Assembly: GCA_022827185.1 (NCBI GenBank)
Contig: JAJDTM010000038.1
Span: 124,001 to 188,000, forward strand
DNA: 64,000 nucleotides
Reading direction: 5' to 3'
Origin: Candidatus Poribacteria bacterium
GTDB taxonomy: Bacteria > Poribacteria > WGA-4E > WGA-3G
Below are positions 9,075 through 19,816 of this stretch, one piece after another. The translations under genes were made by a program, and so were the position numbers. Position 1 is the first letter of the stretch; each line of letters starts with the position of its first letter. The notes beneath the pieces were generated by a model. The model did not search any database and was not told the DNA's origin. It worked only from the letters and a program-made list of their open reading frames with translations.

Positions 9075-12000
9075 GTGAAGAGTGGTAGATACTGCCTCCT
9101 AATCATCTTGACGTGCATAGGATTTGGATTTGGAACGGCAGACGCGCAAGAAAACCTCGCGCAACAGGCGTATACTATCTTTCAACAAAACTGCTTGAAT
9201 TGTCATGGAGAATCCGGTGCCTATAAAGATGAACTCCTGATTGAACGTACCGCGCTCGTTAATACCAGGGTCATTATTCCAGGGGATCCAGAAAACTCAG
9301 AATTCTATAAACGCCTACTCGGTCCTACCGAAAACGGCGCACAAATGCCACTCAATCTACCACCACTCTCACAGGAAGCCGTTGAAACAATTGCCCATTG
9401 GATTACCGCAGGCGCGTCAGATTGGGATGTCCAGTACGACATCAATTTCATTACGACAGATGCGATGCTTGATACCATGCGAACCCATCTGGAGTCGCTG
9501 GATCCGTTTGACCGTCCCTCCGCACGCTATTTTACAATGACGCATCTCCATAACGCGGGTGAAAGTCCTGAAACACTCAACGACTATCGGATCGCGCTCT
9601 CTAAACTCGTAAATAGTCTCTCATGGAGATTAGATATCACAAACCCAACATCCATTGATACTGCCCAAACAATCTTCTATATTGACCTACGGCGTTACGA
9701 ATGGAATACGAGAATCGATGTCTGGACACACATTGAGCAGGCATATCCCTACAACATTGCGTTTGATCCGGAAACACAAGCGGGTCTCCTTGGAAAACTG
9801 ACACAACTACAGACCGAAACAGGCAGCACAGTACCATTTGTCCATGTCGATTGGTTTCTTGCAACCGCCTCGTTACCACCGCTCTACCACGACATTTTAG
9901 GATTGCCACAGACAGACCGTTTATTAGAGACACAGTTAGAGATAGATGTCGCAAGCAATATCACGAACGCGCCAGGGATAAATGTTTGGCGTGCGGGTGT
10001 CAACAATTCCGGTGTTTCCTTAAACAACCGCGTTGTCGAACGCCACGCGTCTCGCTACGGCGCGTATTGGAAAAGTTATGACTTTGCTGGAAACTTAGAG
10101 TCGCAGCACATTTTTACACACCCACTTGATTTTACACACGATGGTGGCGAAATTATCTTCAATCTACCCAACGGGTTGCAGGCGTATTTTCTCGTTGATG
10201 CGAACGGTAGTCGATTGAATGACGCGCCAATTGACATCGTTTCTAACCCCGCCGCCAGCGATCCGACGGTGCGGAACGGTCTCTCCTGTATCGGGTGCCA
10301 TACCCGAGGCATGAAGAAGTTTAAAGACAGCGTGCGCGCGGCGGTTGAACAGGATCAAAACCCATCGTATAACAAAGAACAAGTATTACGTCTCTATCCA
10401 GAACAGTCAGTCCTCGATGAACTCTTACAAAAAGATACCCTTAAATTCCAGCAAGCATTAGAAAAAATTGGCGGTCCGTTTGCGGATGACGCATCGCGAC
10501 AGCAATTCTTCAAGCGACATGAAAATGAACCCGTCCAGCGGTTTCACGAGGCGTTTCAAGCACCGTTAGATGCATCACACGCTGCCGCCGCAGTCGGATT
10601 AGAAACAGCAGAATTCCTCACACAGATACGCGAAAAACAGAGCCTAAAGAACTTAGGATTACAAACACTCACAGATGTAAACGGCACTGTAAAACGGGAT
10701 GCATGGACATCTAACTTTGACGATGTGATTTCTGCGCTGAATACCCCTGATAGTGTGCTGCCGCCGGTTGTGGAGCGTCCGGAGCGGATACCTGGTGCTG
10801 GTCTTTATATTCCGGATGCAAACCTACGTGCTGTGATTGAAGAAGCTCTCGGCAAAGCAGCTGGTGATGTGATTGCGGTGGAGGATATGGAGACATTGAC
10901 TGATCTTGATGCAGAGAACAAGGGCATTCGCGATTTGACTGGACTTGAGTTTGCAACACACATGCAAAGGTTAGTCCTTGGGTTTGAATTTGCCACCAAC
11001 TCAGAAAGGTTAGAACTTAACGGCAACCAGATATCTGACATATCGCCGCTCGCAGGATTAATCAACTTGGAAAGGTTAGAACTTAACGGCAACCAGATAT
11101 CTGACATATCGCCGCTCGCAGGATTAATCAACTTGGAAAGGTTAGAACTTCGCCAAAATCAGATCTTCGACATATCGCCGCTCGCAGGATTAATCAACCT
11201 TATTAGCCTAAATATCCGACGGAACCCGCTATCTGACATATCACCATTGGCAAGTGCAATAAAATTGGAGTTTGTAGAGGTAAGTGACACATTGGTATCG
11301 GATATATCACCACTATCAGCATTAAAAAATCTGAATAAATTTAGTTCTTGGAATAGCCCTATATCCGACATCTCTCCACTCACGCACCTGACAATTATAG
11401 ATATGTGCGGTGCCCCCATATCGGATCTCTCGCCACTGGCAGCGGCGAAAAACTTGAGAGAGCTATATCTCTTGAAATGCAATATATCCGACGTATCGCC
11501 TCTAACGGAATTGACGGGGTTAACGCGTCTAAATCTTGCAGGTAACAACATATCAGATGTATCACCGTTGGCAGCTCTAACGGAGTTGGAATGGTTAAAA
11601 CTCACCGACAATCCGATAACGGATTTCTCACCTTTAGAAACACTCTTCAAAAATACAGATATACTTTTTGATGTTATTATTCCAGATGCAAGTCTCCGCG
11701 CGGCAATTGCAGAGGCACTCGGCAAAGCACCAAACACGGTAATTACAGTGGAGGAGATGACAACCTTGACCCACTTTGAAGCGATTGGAAGGGACATTCA
11801 GGGTTTGAAGGGAATTGAGCTTGCAACGAATCTGACTGAATTAAGAATCGGTCACAATCCGATATCGGATCTCTCACCAATCGCAGTGTTGACACAGATG
11901 CGCGAGATATATTTTAATGATACACAAGTTTCTGACCTTTCGCCACTTGCATCCTTGCGCAATCTTGAGGTGATAAACGCTGCAGCGACCCGTATTTCAA

Positions 12001-14090
12001 GTCTGGCTCCGTTGGCAGGGCTCAAAAATCTGCAAAAGTTAGACACCATACATTCTGATATTTCCGATCTCTCGCCCCTTGAAGGATTGACAAACTTAAC
12101 AAGATTGCTTTTATATGACTGCAAAGCAACCGATTTATCCCCCTTAAAAGGGTTAGCAAAACTGAGATGGCTCGGTTTTCCGCATACCAATAATATCACT
12201 GACTTCTCCCCCTTGTCGGGATTAACAGAGTTGAGGCATCTCGATCTATTCCATACTGAGATTTCAGATCTTTCCCCGTTAGCAGGATTGGTTAATTTGG
12301 AAACGTTGATACTTAATGAAAATCGAATCGTAGATGTCTCACCGCTTGCATCATTGCATAACTTAAAAAGGTTAGAACTTCATATCAATAACATCTCTGA
12401 CTTCTCACCCTTGGATGGCATACGCGAGACTATGGAAGTGTTCAATTGGTACAGCAACCCGGGCTTTCCACAAGGTGGTCCAAAAATTGCGGGACCCTGG
12501 TTATGGCTGACCTTGCCAGCAGAGGGAGACAAAGACGTACTTCTTAGGGATTACTTAGCAAAAGCATCCAACAATAAGGTTACAGAACAACAGATTGCTA
12601 CCCTTGGTACTTCGGAGGGATCTGTTATAGAAGAAAGTGTATGGTCGGCCGGAGCACTTGAAACGTATAAAATTAATGGCAGATGGAGCAATACAGATAA
12701 CCTTGAAAGATTGTTAAACCCGCAAGAGTCTATTGAATTTCCTAACGATGGTAATTTTGTTGTCTATGGTTCTATCACTTTGTATTCTTCGAGAACACAG
12801 CAGACAAAGGTCTTTATGGGTGCCAGTCATCCTCGGAGAGTCTACCTTAATGGCGAGTTAGTCCATGAAGACTATGCGGACTATTACGCAGGAGAATGGG
12901 CGTATGATTACCAAACATTTTTTCCCATCACACTGCAACGGGGAAAAAATGTGTTGTTGGTGAAGCTTGCTAAGCCCTGGAGGAGTGATCTATTGTCTCT
13001 CTTTTTCGGATTTGAACCTGACACCGAATATAAGGTATTCAATCCCCGTGTCGGTTACACCTTCTCTGATTCTAAAATCCATGTCGGTGATACATTTACC
13101 CTTGACCTCAGCGCGGGAGATGTAATAGATTTAGCGGGGTGGCAATTTGATATTTCGTTTGATCCGGCAGTGCTTGAAGCCATTGAAGTCAACGAAGGCG
13201 ATTTTCTCAAAACAGATGGCGGAACGACCTTCTTTCAAAAAGGGACGGTTGATAACACGACTGGCAAAATTACAGGTCTTAATGCAACACGTTTCAACGA
13301 GGACGGTGCCACGGGGACAGGTACATTGCTGTCAGTAACGTTCTTAGCCAAAGCGGAAGGTGAAACCCAATTGACACTAAACAACTTCCAATTGGGATCG
13401 ACCATAGGTGTACCCATTGCCGCAGCCCCTCCCGAGGTTGTCATCACTATTGAAGGACAACTCGTTATTGGAGATGTAAACCGAGATGGACAGGTGAGCG
13501 TCCTGGATCTGATCCTTGTCTCCCGACACCTCGGTGAAGACGCATCTGCTAACCCGCAGGCAGACGTAAATCGAGATGGCGTTATCAACATCCAAGACCT
13601 CATCCTCGTTGCACAACATCTCGGTGAGTCAACCGCCGCTGCAGCACCCTCCATTATTGCAGCAATAAATAACGGAGAACTAACGCCTGCGATAGTCCAA
13701 GCATGGATAACACAAGCACAAATTGAAGATGATGGCTCCATTGCCTTTCAACAAGGCATCACCAATCTTGAACGACTCTTAGCACTGTTCATCCCAGAAG
13801 AAACCGCCTTACTTCACAACTATCCGAACCCTTTCAATCCAGAGACATGGATACCGTATCAACTCGCTGAACCAGCAGAAGTTACCTTGACGATTCATGC
13901 TGTGAATGGGACGCTGGTCCGGACGTTGATATTAGGGTATCAACCCGCTGGCATCTACCAAACCCGCACCCGTGCGGCGTATTGGGACGGCAAAAACGAT
14001 CTCGGTGAACCCGTCGCAAGTGGTGTCTACTTCTATACACTCACAGCAGGCGATTTTAACGCCACCCGAAAAATGCTGATAAGAAAATAG
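9075..14090 (+). CDS. Secreted cytochrome c / leucine-rich-repeat / cohesin / dockerin protein, copy A
   Basis: A ~1671-residue secreted protein. A signal peptide ends near ADAQ; a planctomycete-type cytochrome c domain follows with CLNCH near 40, and a second heme motif CIGCH lies near 406. Two internalin-like LRR blocks (about 635-855 and 915-1120), each headed by a cap of the type IPDANLRAVIEEALGK, hold ~22-residue SDISPLAGLTNLE repeats. Then come a beta-sandwich-like segment (about 1235-1320), a cohesin-like domain (LAGWQFDISFDPAVLEAIEV, about 1335-1465), a type I dockerin with two calcium loops (DVNRDGQVSVLDL and DVNRDGVINIQDL, about 1467-1520) and a FlgD-like sorting module from NYPNPFNPETW. 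The GTG at 9075 has AGGAG seven bases upstream, better than the TTG at 9069. Confidence 0.85.
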   Translation: MKSGRYCLLIILTCIGFGFGTADAQENLAQQAYTIFQQNCLNCHGESGAYKDELLIERTALVNTRVIIPGDPENSEFYKRLLGPTENGAQMPLNLPPLSQEAVETIAHWITAGASDWDVQYDINFITTDAMLDTMRTHLESLDPFDRPSARYFTMTHLHNAGESPETLNDYRIALSKLVNSLSWRLDITNPTSIDTAQTIFYIDLRRYEWNTRIDVWTHIEQAYPYNIAFDPETQAGLLGKLTQLQTETGSTVPFVHVDWFLATASLPPLYHDILGLPQTDRLLETQLEIDVASNITNAPGINVWRAGVNNSGVSLNNRVVERHASRYGAYWKSYDFAGNLESQHIFTHPLDFTHDGGEIIFNLPNGLQAYFLVDANGSRLNDAPIDIVSNPAASDPTVRNGLSCIGCHTRGMKKFKDSVRAAVEQDQNPSYNKEQVLRLYPEQSVLDELLQKDTLKFQQALEKIGGPFADDASRQQFFKRHENEPVQRFHEAFQAPLDASHAAAAVGLETAEFLTQIREKQSLKNLGLQTLTDVNGTVKRDAWTSNFDDVISALNTPDSVLPPVVERPERIPGAGLYIPDANLRAVIEEALGKAAGDVIAVEDMETLTDLDAENKGIRDLTGLEFATHMQRLVLGFEFATNSERLELNGNQISDISPLAGLINLERLELNGNQISDISPLAGLINLERLELRQNQIFDISPLAGLINLISLNIRRNPLSDISPLASAIKLEFVEVSDTLVSDISPLSALKNLNKFSSWNSPISDISPLTHLTIIDMCGAPISDLSPLAAAKNLRELYLLKCNISDVSPLTELTGLTRLNLAGNNISDVSPLAALTELEWLKLTDNPITDFSPLETLFKNTDILFDVIIPDASLRAAIAEALGKAPNTVITVEEMTTLTHFEAIGRDIQGLKGIELATNLTELRIGHNPISDLSPIAVLTQMREIYFNDTQVSDLSPLASLRNLEVINAAATRISSLAPLAGLKNLQKLDTIHSDISDLSPLEGLTNLTRLLLYDCKATDLSPLKGLAKLRWLGFPHTNNITDFSPLSGLTELRHLDLFHTEISDLSPLAGLVNLETLILNENRIVDVSPLASLHNLKRLELHINNISDFSPLDGIRETMEVFNWYSNPGFPQGGPKIAGPWLWLTLPAEGDKDVLLRDYLAKASNNKVTEQQIATLGTSEGSVIEESVWSAGALETYKINGRWSNTDNLERLLNPQESIEFPNDGNFVVYGSITLYSSRTQQTKVFMGASHPRRVYLNGELVHEDYADYYAGEWAYDYQTFFPITLQRGKNVLLVKLAKPWRSDLLSLFFGFEPDTEYKVFNPRVGYTFSDSKIHVGDTFTLDLSAGDVIDLAGWQFDISFDPAVLEAIEVNEGDFLKTDGGTTFFQKGTVDNTTGKITGLNATRFNEDGATGTGTLLSVTFLAKAEGETQLTLNNFQLGSTIGVPIAAAPPEVVITIEGQLVIGDVNRDGQVSVLDLILVSRHLGEDASANPQADVNRDGVINIQDLILVAQHLGESTAAAAPSIIAAINNGELTPAIVQAWITQAQIEDDGSIAFQQGITNLERLLALFIPEETALLHNYPNPFNPETWIPYQLAEPAEVTLTIHAVNGTLVRTLILGYQPAGIYQTRTRAAYWDGKNDLGEPVASGVYFYTLTAGDFNATRKMLIRK
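11004..11135 (+). repeat. Exact 66-base tandem duplication inside LRR block
   Basis: Two consecutive identical 66-base units (11004-11069 and 11070-11135) each encode one 22-residue LRR. A third unit starts at 11136 and is diverged in its first half but identical near its end. Nucleotide identity including third positions indicates a recent duplication by slippage or unequal recombination. Confidence 0.9.
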
Positions 14091-14625
14091 TATCAAATGA
14101 CGCTGCCATCACACTCTCCATGACTATTTATGGTGAATTATAGAAATAAGTTGACATTTATCAATAACTCTGTTTGCTCAAAGTCCCCCTGATAAGGGGG
14201 ATTTAGGGGGTTGACTTTGCATTAAGAATGTATAAGTAATTCTAAAATCTACCATAGTTTTATAGTTTGGAAACTTATTTTCTATATCCATCCTGCCACT
14301 TATATGCTGAAAACCGTTGTAGCATAAACTGTTAGTCTGTGCGTGTATGGGCGCAAACTAAAAGTTTTGCGGCGTACTCGCCCAGATGCAACGTGCATCA
14401 CGCTACGAAAGAGAAAACTAAACACCCCTGTTGCACTCCCGAAGACTTCTTGCCTTTCATGAGAACTTGTGTTATCATATAAGATATGAAGGCGAATTCC
14501 CAAGGAGCGTCGCGCCTAACTTAGATTGACGCAACGATTCCGAACCTTGCCACCAACACTGTTTTGAAAATTCTAAAATCTACTATAATTCCGAACAAAA
14601 CTTCAGAATCCGGAGGAGAGAATCC
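14091..14625. other. 535-base intergenic region between the two giant LRR genes
   Basis: No gene is seen. It contains a stand-alone core-B repeat at 14180-14212, the sequence GTAGCATAAACTGTTAGT near 14320 that matches the flanks of MITE copy 2, and two copies of a TTCTAAAATCTAC motif (near 14238 and 14571). The second motif runs into a TATAAT box at 14584-14589 that could be the -10 of the downstream gene; no good -35 is seen at the usual distance. Confidence 0.6.
14180..14212. repeat. Stand-alone core-B repeat (CCCCCTGATAAGGGGG)
   Basis: Same internal sequence as in MITE copies 2 and 5, continuing into GATTTAGGGGG, but here without the AGGACTTACGCA terminal repeats. CCCCCT can pair with either of two downstream G-runs, giving alternative hairpins. 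Confidence 0.7.
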
Positions 14626-17600
14626 ATGATGGGATGGAGGATCTTTGTTGTCCCTGTTTGTGTATTAATATTCATGACAACATACCAGAATGTTGATGCT
14701 CAAGAAAACCTCGCACAGGAAGTGTCCGCCATATTTGAACAAAGTTGTCTTATTTGCCATGGACCACACGGCTCCTTTACCGAGCAACTCATCATTCAAA
14801 GCAGCCAAGGATTAATTGATTCTGGGGTTCTTATTCCTGGGAACCCTGATAATTCCATATTCTATCAGCGGTTAATCGAAACCGCTGCAGAAAAACGGAT
14901 GCCGCTCGGACAGCCGCCCTTGCCTCCTGCAGCGATTGAGACGATCCGACAGTGGATCCAAGCAGGCGCACCGGATTGGAACGTTTTTGCCAGAACCGAC
15001 ATCAACTTCATTACAACTGAAGAAATGCTTCAGGTAATTGAGAACCATGTCCAATCGCTCGATACATTCGACCGCGCCTTCGCACGCTATTTTACATCAA
15101 CACACCTCTATAACGCAGGCGAAACCACTGAAACGCTTCGCGCGTATCAACGAGCACTTTCAAAACTCGTGAACAGTCTCTCTTGGGGACGTGAAGTTAC
15201 CAATCCGCAACCCATCGATTCAGAAAAAACGATCTTTTATATCGACCTCCGAGATTACGAATGGGAACTCGGTACCAACCGCTGGGCACAGATTGAACAA
15301 GCATATCCATACAAAAATAATTTTGAGTCTCCAACACAGACACATCTGCACGAAAAACTCATGAATCTTCGCCAAGAAATGAACTGCGATGTGCCGTTTG
15401 TTCAGGTCGATTGGTTTCTCGCAACAGCATCCTTACCACCACTCTATCACGATATCCTTGACCTTCCACTCACGGATCGGGAGCTGGAAGCAGAGCTTGA
15501 TGTAGATGTCGGCGAAAATATCATCAATGCAGCGGGAAAACGCGTCTGGCGTGCAGGATTCAACGATTCCGGTGTCTCCAATCATAACCGTATTGTAGAA
15601 CGGCATCTCTCTCGATACGGCGCGTATTGGAAAAGTTACGACTTCGCTGGAAACGTAGGTTCAAAGAATATCTTCACACATCCGCTCAATTTTACACACG
15701 ACGGTGGCGAGATTATCTTCAACCTTCCAAACGGCTTACAAGCCTACTATCTGTCAGATGCCGGCGGCAATCGACTGAATGCAGCACCGATAAACATTGT
15801 TCGCAACCCTGCTACAAGCGATCCGACCGTCCGCAATGGACTCTCCTGCATCGGCTGCCATACGGAGGGGATGAAAACGTTTGAAGATCAAGTGCGCGGT
15901 ATTGTTGAACAGAGTGAGAATCCCCCATTTGACAAAGACCGCGCATTGCGACTTTATGTTGAAAAAACAGTGATGGATGGGCTCATCGAAGAAGACACTG
16001 AACGTTACCGACAGGCACTTGAAGCAACAGGCGATGTATTTGGGGGTATTGAACCGGTTCAACGATTCCACGAGGCGTTTCAAGGTCCACTTGATGCTTC
16101 ACACGCTGCCGCTGCTGTCGGATTAGAGACCGCGGTATTCCTTGGAAAAATTCGTGAGAATGTGAGTTTACAAAACTTAGGATTGCAGGTATTAGAAAAT
16201 GGTACTATGAAACGGGATGCGTGGACATCAAATTTTCAAGATGTGATTTCTGCGTTGAATACCCCTGATAGTGTGCTGCCATCAGTCGTGCAGCGTCCAG
16301 AGCGTATTCCTGGAGCTTCTGTTCACATCCCGGATCCCGCACTCCGTAATGTTATTGTAAATGTGTTAGGTTTATCAGCTAATAAACCTATTACAACTGA
16401 GGATATGGCAAAAGTTAACCATCTGAGTTGGGAACATCATATCGCTGATAGAGGTATTCAAGATTTAACAGGGTTGGAGTATGCGATGAATCTTGAATCT
16501 TTGGTTTTACAGGGTAATCAAGTATCCGATCTATCCCCTATTGCAGGACTCATGAATCTGAGATACCTTTTTCTACGAGGGAGTCCAATATCCGATTTGT
16601 CGCCGATAGCAGGATTAACCAACCTTGAAAATTTAGCGTTGAACGCCAAAGTATTAGATTTATCGCCGATAGCAGGATTGACCAACCTAAAAGGTATACA
16701 GCTTTGGGGAGCGAATCAGATAAATTTCTCGGTTTTTGCAAATCTAAAGAATTTAGAGTCGCTAAGTATGTGGCACGGCACAATATCAAATTTGTCGCAG
16801 ATAATAGGCTTAACAGGGCTGAGACATTTGGAAATCTACGATCATGAACTGGAAGATATATCACCAATAGCTCATCTAACAGGACTGAGAACTTTACGCC
16901 TCGGTGGTAACAGAAATATAACGGATGCGTCTCCTGTTGCGGATTTAATAAACTTGGAATATTTGGATTTCCACCACGATTCAATATCCGATTTATCACC
17001 GCTAGCTGGGTTAATTAACTTGAAAGAACTAAATCTTTACGACAATAGGTTAATATCTGATTTATCATCGTTGACGGGATTAACAGAATTGACACGCCTT
17101 GAACTTCGACGAAACAAAGTATCGGACGTATCTACCTTGGCGGGACTCGTCAACTTGGAATATTTGGACCTTCGCGACAATCCGATAACGGATTTATCAC
17201 CTTTAGAGGCCCTCTCGCAAAATACGAATATACTTGCTGGTGAAGTGGCTATACTCGATCCGAACCTGCGTGCCGCAATTGCGGAAGCCCTTGGGAAAAA
17301 TAATACTGCGATTGTCTCAATTACGGTGGAGGAGATGACAACGTTAACAACCCTCAGAGCAAGTAATAGAGACATTAAAGATTTAACAGGCATTGAGCAC
17401 GCGATAAATCTGGAAGAAATATGGATTGTAAATAATCCTATATCTGATTTATCACCACTTGCCGAATTGAAAAACCTTATTCGTTTAGAGGCTTGGAATA
17501 CCTCCATAGAAGATCTATCACCCTTGGCAGGACTGACAAAACTGAGAAACTTAGTTTTGGCTAGTAATCCAATATCGGATCTATCACCCTTGGCAAGCCT

Positions 17601-19803
17601 AACAAACCTGGAAATACTGAGCATTTATGGAATAGAAACAGTAGACCTCTCACCGCTGGCAGGATTAACCAACCTAATACGACTGCAGATCGCTAACAAT
17701 GAGAGACTATCGGATCTATCACCCTTGGCAAGCCTAATCAATTTAGAATGGCTGGACTGTCACGGTTGTGATTCACTGTCTGATTTATCACCGTTGGCAG
17801 CGTTAACCAAATTAGAATATCTAAACCTTAACCACACCAGAAGAGTGTCCGATTATTCTTTAGCACCATTATCGGGTTTAACAGGATTAAGACGTTTACG
17901 GCTTGATGAGAACAGGATCTCAGATGTATCTCCACTTTCAGGGCTAATCAACTTGGTAAGGTTAGATTTACCGCGGAATGAAATAGTTGATTTATCACCG
18001 TTATCGGGTTTAACAAGATTAACAGAGTTGTACCTTAACGTAAATAGGATCTCAGATGTATCTCCACTTTCAGGGCTAATCAACTTGGAATGGTTAGATT
18101 TACGTGTAAATCAAATCGCCGACATATCCTCTTTAAATGGGTTAGCTGCACGGACATATATAAGTTGGCTCAAAAACCCCGGTGCACCTATAGAGGGACA
18201 AAAAATAGAAGGGCCTTGGTTATGGGTACCGATCCCAGAAAAACAACTTGACAACAGTACAGATTTGTTGTCAGAAGTGAGTGGAGGTTCTGTAATAGAA
18301 CGTCAGATCGCTACGAAAGGTGCAACGGAGGGAGAAGCCGTCGGAAATTACGAATGGACAGCTCATAAAATTTCTCCTATAGGTACTGATAATGGGATTA
18401 TAAATAATATGCATGAAATAGTCCGTGCTTTTGGCTTGCCCGAAGAATATGAATGGTCTACGGAAGTTATGGTTGTCTATGGTTCCGTAATCTTATATTC
18501 ACCGCGAGAACAAAAAACAAGAATGTTTGTGGGAAGTGAAGGTCGCAACAAGGTTTGGCTAAATGGTGAGTTAATCTACGAGCAGTTAATCAGACCTACT
18601 GAATATGATTATTGGTCGGACGATAGTGAGGGTTACCATCAGTATTTTCCTGTCACCCTGAAACCGGGAGCAAATGTCTTATTAGTCGCAGTTGGCAACG
18701 GCGGAACGATTACCGGGCACTTCGGTTTTGAAGAAGGCACAGAGTATACAGTGATGCCGCCAGGTGTCGGTTTCACATTTTCTGCAACGTCAACAAGCGT
18801 TATTCCTGGAGATACATTCACACTGAATCTCAACGCAGAAAACGTTACCGATTTAGCAGGGTGGCAAGCTGATATTACATTTGATCCTGAAGTGCTTAAA
18901 GCGGTTGAAGTCACCGAGCGCGATTTCCTGAAGGTGGAAGGTGGTGCTACCTTCTTCCAGGAGGGCACAATTGATAACACAACAGGGAAAATCACTGATC
19001 TGTTTTCGGCGCGGATATCTGAAAGCGGTATTAGCGGTACAGGCGCACTGCTGTCGGTGACATTCAAGGCAAAAGCAGGAGGCAAGACACAAGTGACACT
19101 GGAAAATTTTGAGTTCAGTTCTATCAGTGGTGCGGTCATTCCTTCTGTTCCGCCCGATATTACCATTATTGTGGGAGAATATCCCGCTTGGGATGTGAAT
19201 CAAGATGGGCGTGTAAGTGTTGTAGATCTGGTGCTTGTAGCAAAAGATTTGGGTTCCGATGTTCCTGCTAACTTGCGGACAGACGTAAATCGGGACGGAG
19301 CTATTAACATCCAAGACCTCATCGTTGTCGCACAACACCTCGGTGAATCAACTGACGCTGTAGCACCCTCCATAGCAATAAACAACGGAGAACTAACGCC
19401 TGCGAAGGTCCAAGCATGGATAACACAAGCACAAATTGAAGATGATGGTTCCGTTGCCTTCCGACAAGGCATCGCCAACCTTGAACGGCTCCTAACACTG
19501 TTCATCCCAGAAGAAACGGCTTTACTTCACAACTATCCAAATCCGTTCAATCCGGAGACTTGGGTACCGTATCAGTTAGCAAAACCAGCGGAGGTAACGT
19601 TAACGATCTATGCCACAAATGGGGCAATCGTCCGAACCTTAGAATTAGGACATCAACCCGCTGGTATCTATCAAACCCGCACCCGTGCGGCGTATTGGGA
19701 CGGCAAAAACGATCTCGGTGAACCCGTCGCAAGTGGTGTCTACTTCTATACACTCACAGCAGGTGATTTCAACGCCACCCGAAAAATGTTAATAAGGAAA
19801 TAA
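14626..19803 (+). CDS. Secreted cytochrome c / leucine-rich-repeat / cohesin / dockerin protein, copy B
   Basis: A 1725-residue paralogue of the preceding gene with the same domain order. After a signal peptide ending near VDAQ come CLICH near 41, CIGCH near 408, two LRR blocks (about 605-865 and 925-1182), a linker with a beta-rich region, a cohesin-like domain (LAGWQADITFDPEVLKAVEV, about 1384-1514), a dockerin (DVNQDGRVSVVDL and DVNRDGAINIQDL, about 1522-1574) and the FlgD-like C-terminal sorting module from NYPNPFNPETW. The last ~140 bases are nearly identical to copy A at nucleotide level, suggesting gene conversion. The ATG has GGAGGAGAG six bases upstream. Likely exported and held at or beyond the outer membrane; the heme and binding roles are inferred from motifs only. 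Confidence 0.85.
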   Translation: MMGWRIFVVPVCVLIFMTTYQNVDAQENLAQEVSAIFEQSCLICHGPHGSFTEQLIIQSSQGLIDSGVLIPGNPDNSIFYQRLIETAAEKRMPLGQPPLPPAAIETIRQWIQAGAPDWNVFARTDINFITTEEMLQVIENHVQSLDTFDRAFARYFTSTHLYNAGETTETLRAYQRALSKLVNSLSWGREVTNPQPIDSEKTIFYIDLRDYEWELGTNRWAQIEQAYPYKNNFESPTQTHLHEKLMNLRQEMNCDVPFVQVDWFLATASLPPLYHDILDLPLTDRELEAELDVDVGENIINAAGKRVWRAGFNDSGVSNHNRIVERHLSRYGAYWKSYDFAGNVGSKNIFTHPLNFTHDGGEIIFNLPNGLQAYYLSDAGGNRLNAAPINIVRNPATSDPTVRNGLSCIGCHTEGMKTFEDQVRGIVEQSENPPFDKDRALRLYVEKTVMDGLIEEDTERYRQALEATGDVFGGIEPVQRFHEAFQGPLDASHAAAAVGLETAVFLGKIRENVSLQNLGLQVLENGTMKRDAWTSNFQDVISALNTPDSVLPSVVQRPERIPGASVHIPDPALRNVIVNVLGLSANKPITTEDMAKVNHLSWEHHIADRGIQDLTGLEYAMNLESLVLQGNQVSDLSPIAGLMNLRYLFLRGSPISDLSPIAGLTNLENLALNAKVLDLSPIAGLTNLKGIQLWGANQINFSVFANLKNLESLSMWHGTISNLSQIIGLTGLRHLEIYDHELEDISPIAHLTGLRTLRLGGNRNITDASPVADLINLEYLDFHHDSISDLSPLAGLINLKELNLYDNRLISDLSSLTGLTELTRLELRRNKVSDVSTLAGLVNLEYLDLRDNPITDLSPLEALSQNTNILAGEVAILDPNLRAAIAEALGKNNTAIVSITVEEMTTLTTLRASNRDIKDLTGIEHAINLEEIWIVNNPISDLSPLAELKNLIRLEAWNTSIEDLSPLAGLTKLRNLVLASNPISDLSPLASLTNLEILSIYGIETVDLSPLAGLTNLIRLQIANNERLSDLSPLASLINLEWLDCHGCDSLSDLSPLAALTKLEYLNLNHTRRVSDYSLAPLSGLTGLRRLRLDENRISDVSPLSGLINLVRLDLPRNEIVDLSPLSGLTRLTELYLNVNRISDVSPLSGLINLEWLDLRVNQIADISSLNGLAARTYISWLKNPGAPIEGQKIEGPWLWVPIPEKQLDNSTDLLSEVSGGSVIERQIATKGATEGEAVGNYEWTAHKISPIGTDNGIINNMHEIVRAFGLPEEYEWSTEVMVVYGSVILYSPREQKTRMFVGSEGRNKVWLNGELIYEQLIRPTEYDYWSDDSEGYHQYFPVTLKPGANVLLVAVGNGGTITGHFGFEEGTEYTVMPPGVGFTFSATSTSVIPGDTFTLNLNAENVTDLAGWQADITFDPEVLKAVEVTERDFLKVEGGATFFQEGTIDNTTGKITDLFSARISESGISGTGALLSVTFKAKAGGKTQVTLENFEFSSISGAVIPSVPPDITIIVGEYPAWDVNQDGRVSVVDLVLVAKDLGSDVPANLRTDVNRDGAINIQDLIVVAQHLGESTDAVAPSIAINNGELTPAKVQAWITQAQIEDDGSVAFRQGIANLERLLTLFIPEETALLHNYPNPFNPETWVPYQLAKPAEVTLTIYATNGAIVRTLELGHQPAGIYQTRTRAAYWDGKNDLGEPVASGVYFYTLTAGDFNATRKMLIRK

Positions 19804-19816
19804 AACGAACGAATTA

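Noticed and set aside
11159-12199. Long antisense open frames opposite the LRR regions (also 16550-18083)
   Set aside because: They arise from the periodic codon composition of the LRR repeats on the other strand; no ribosome binding sites or recognisable domains.
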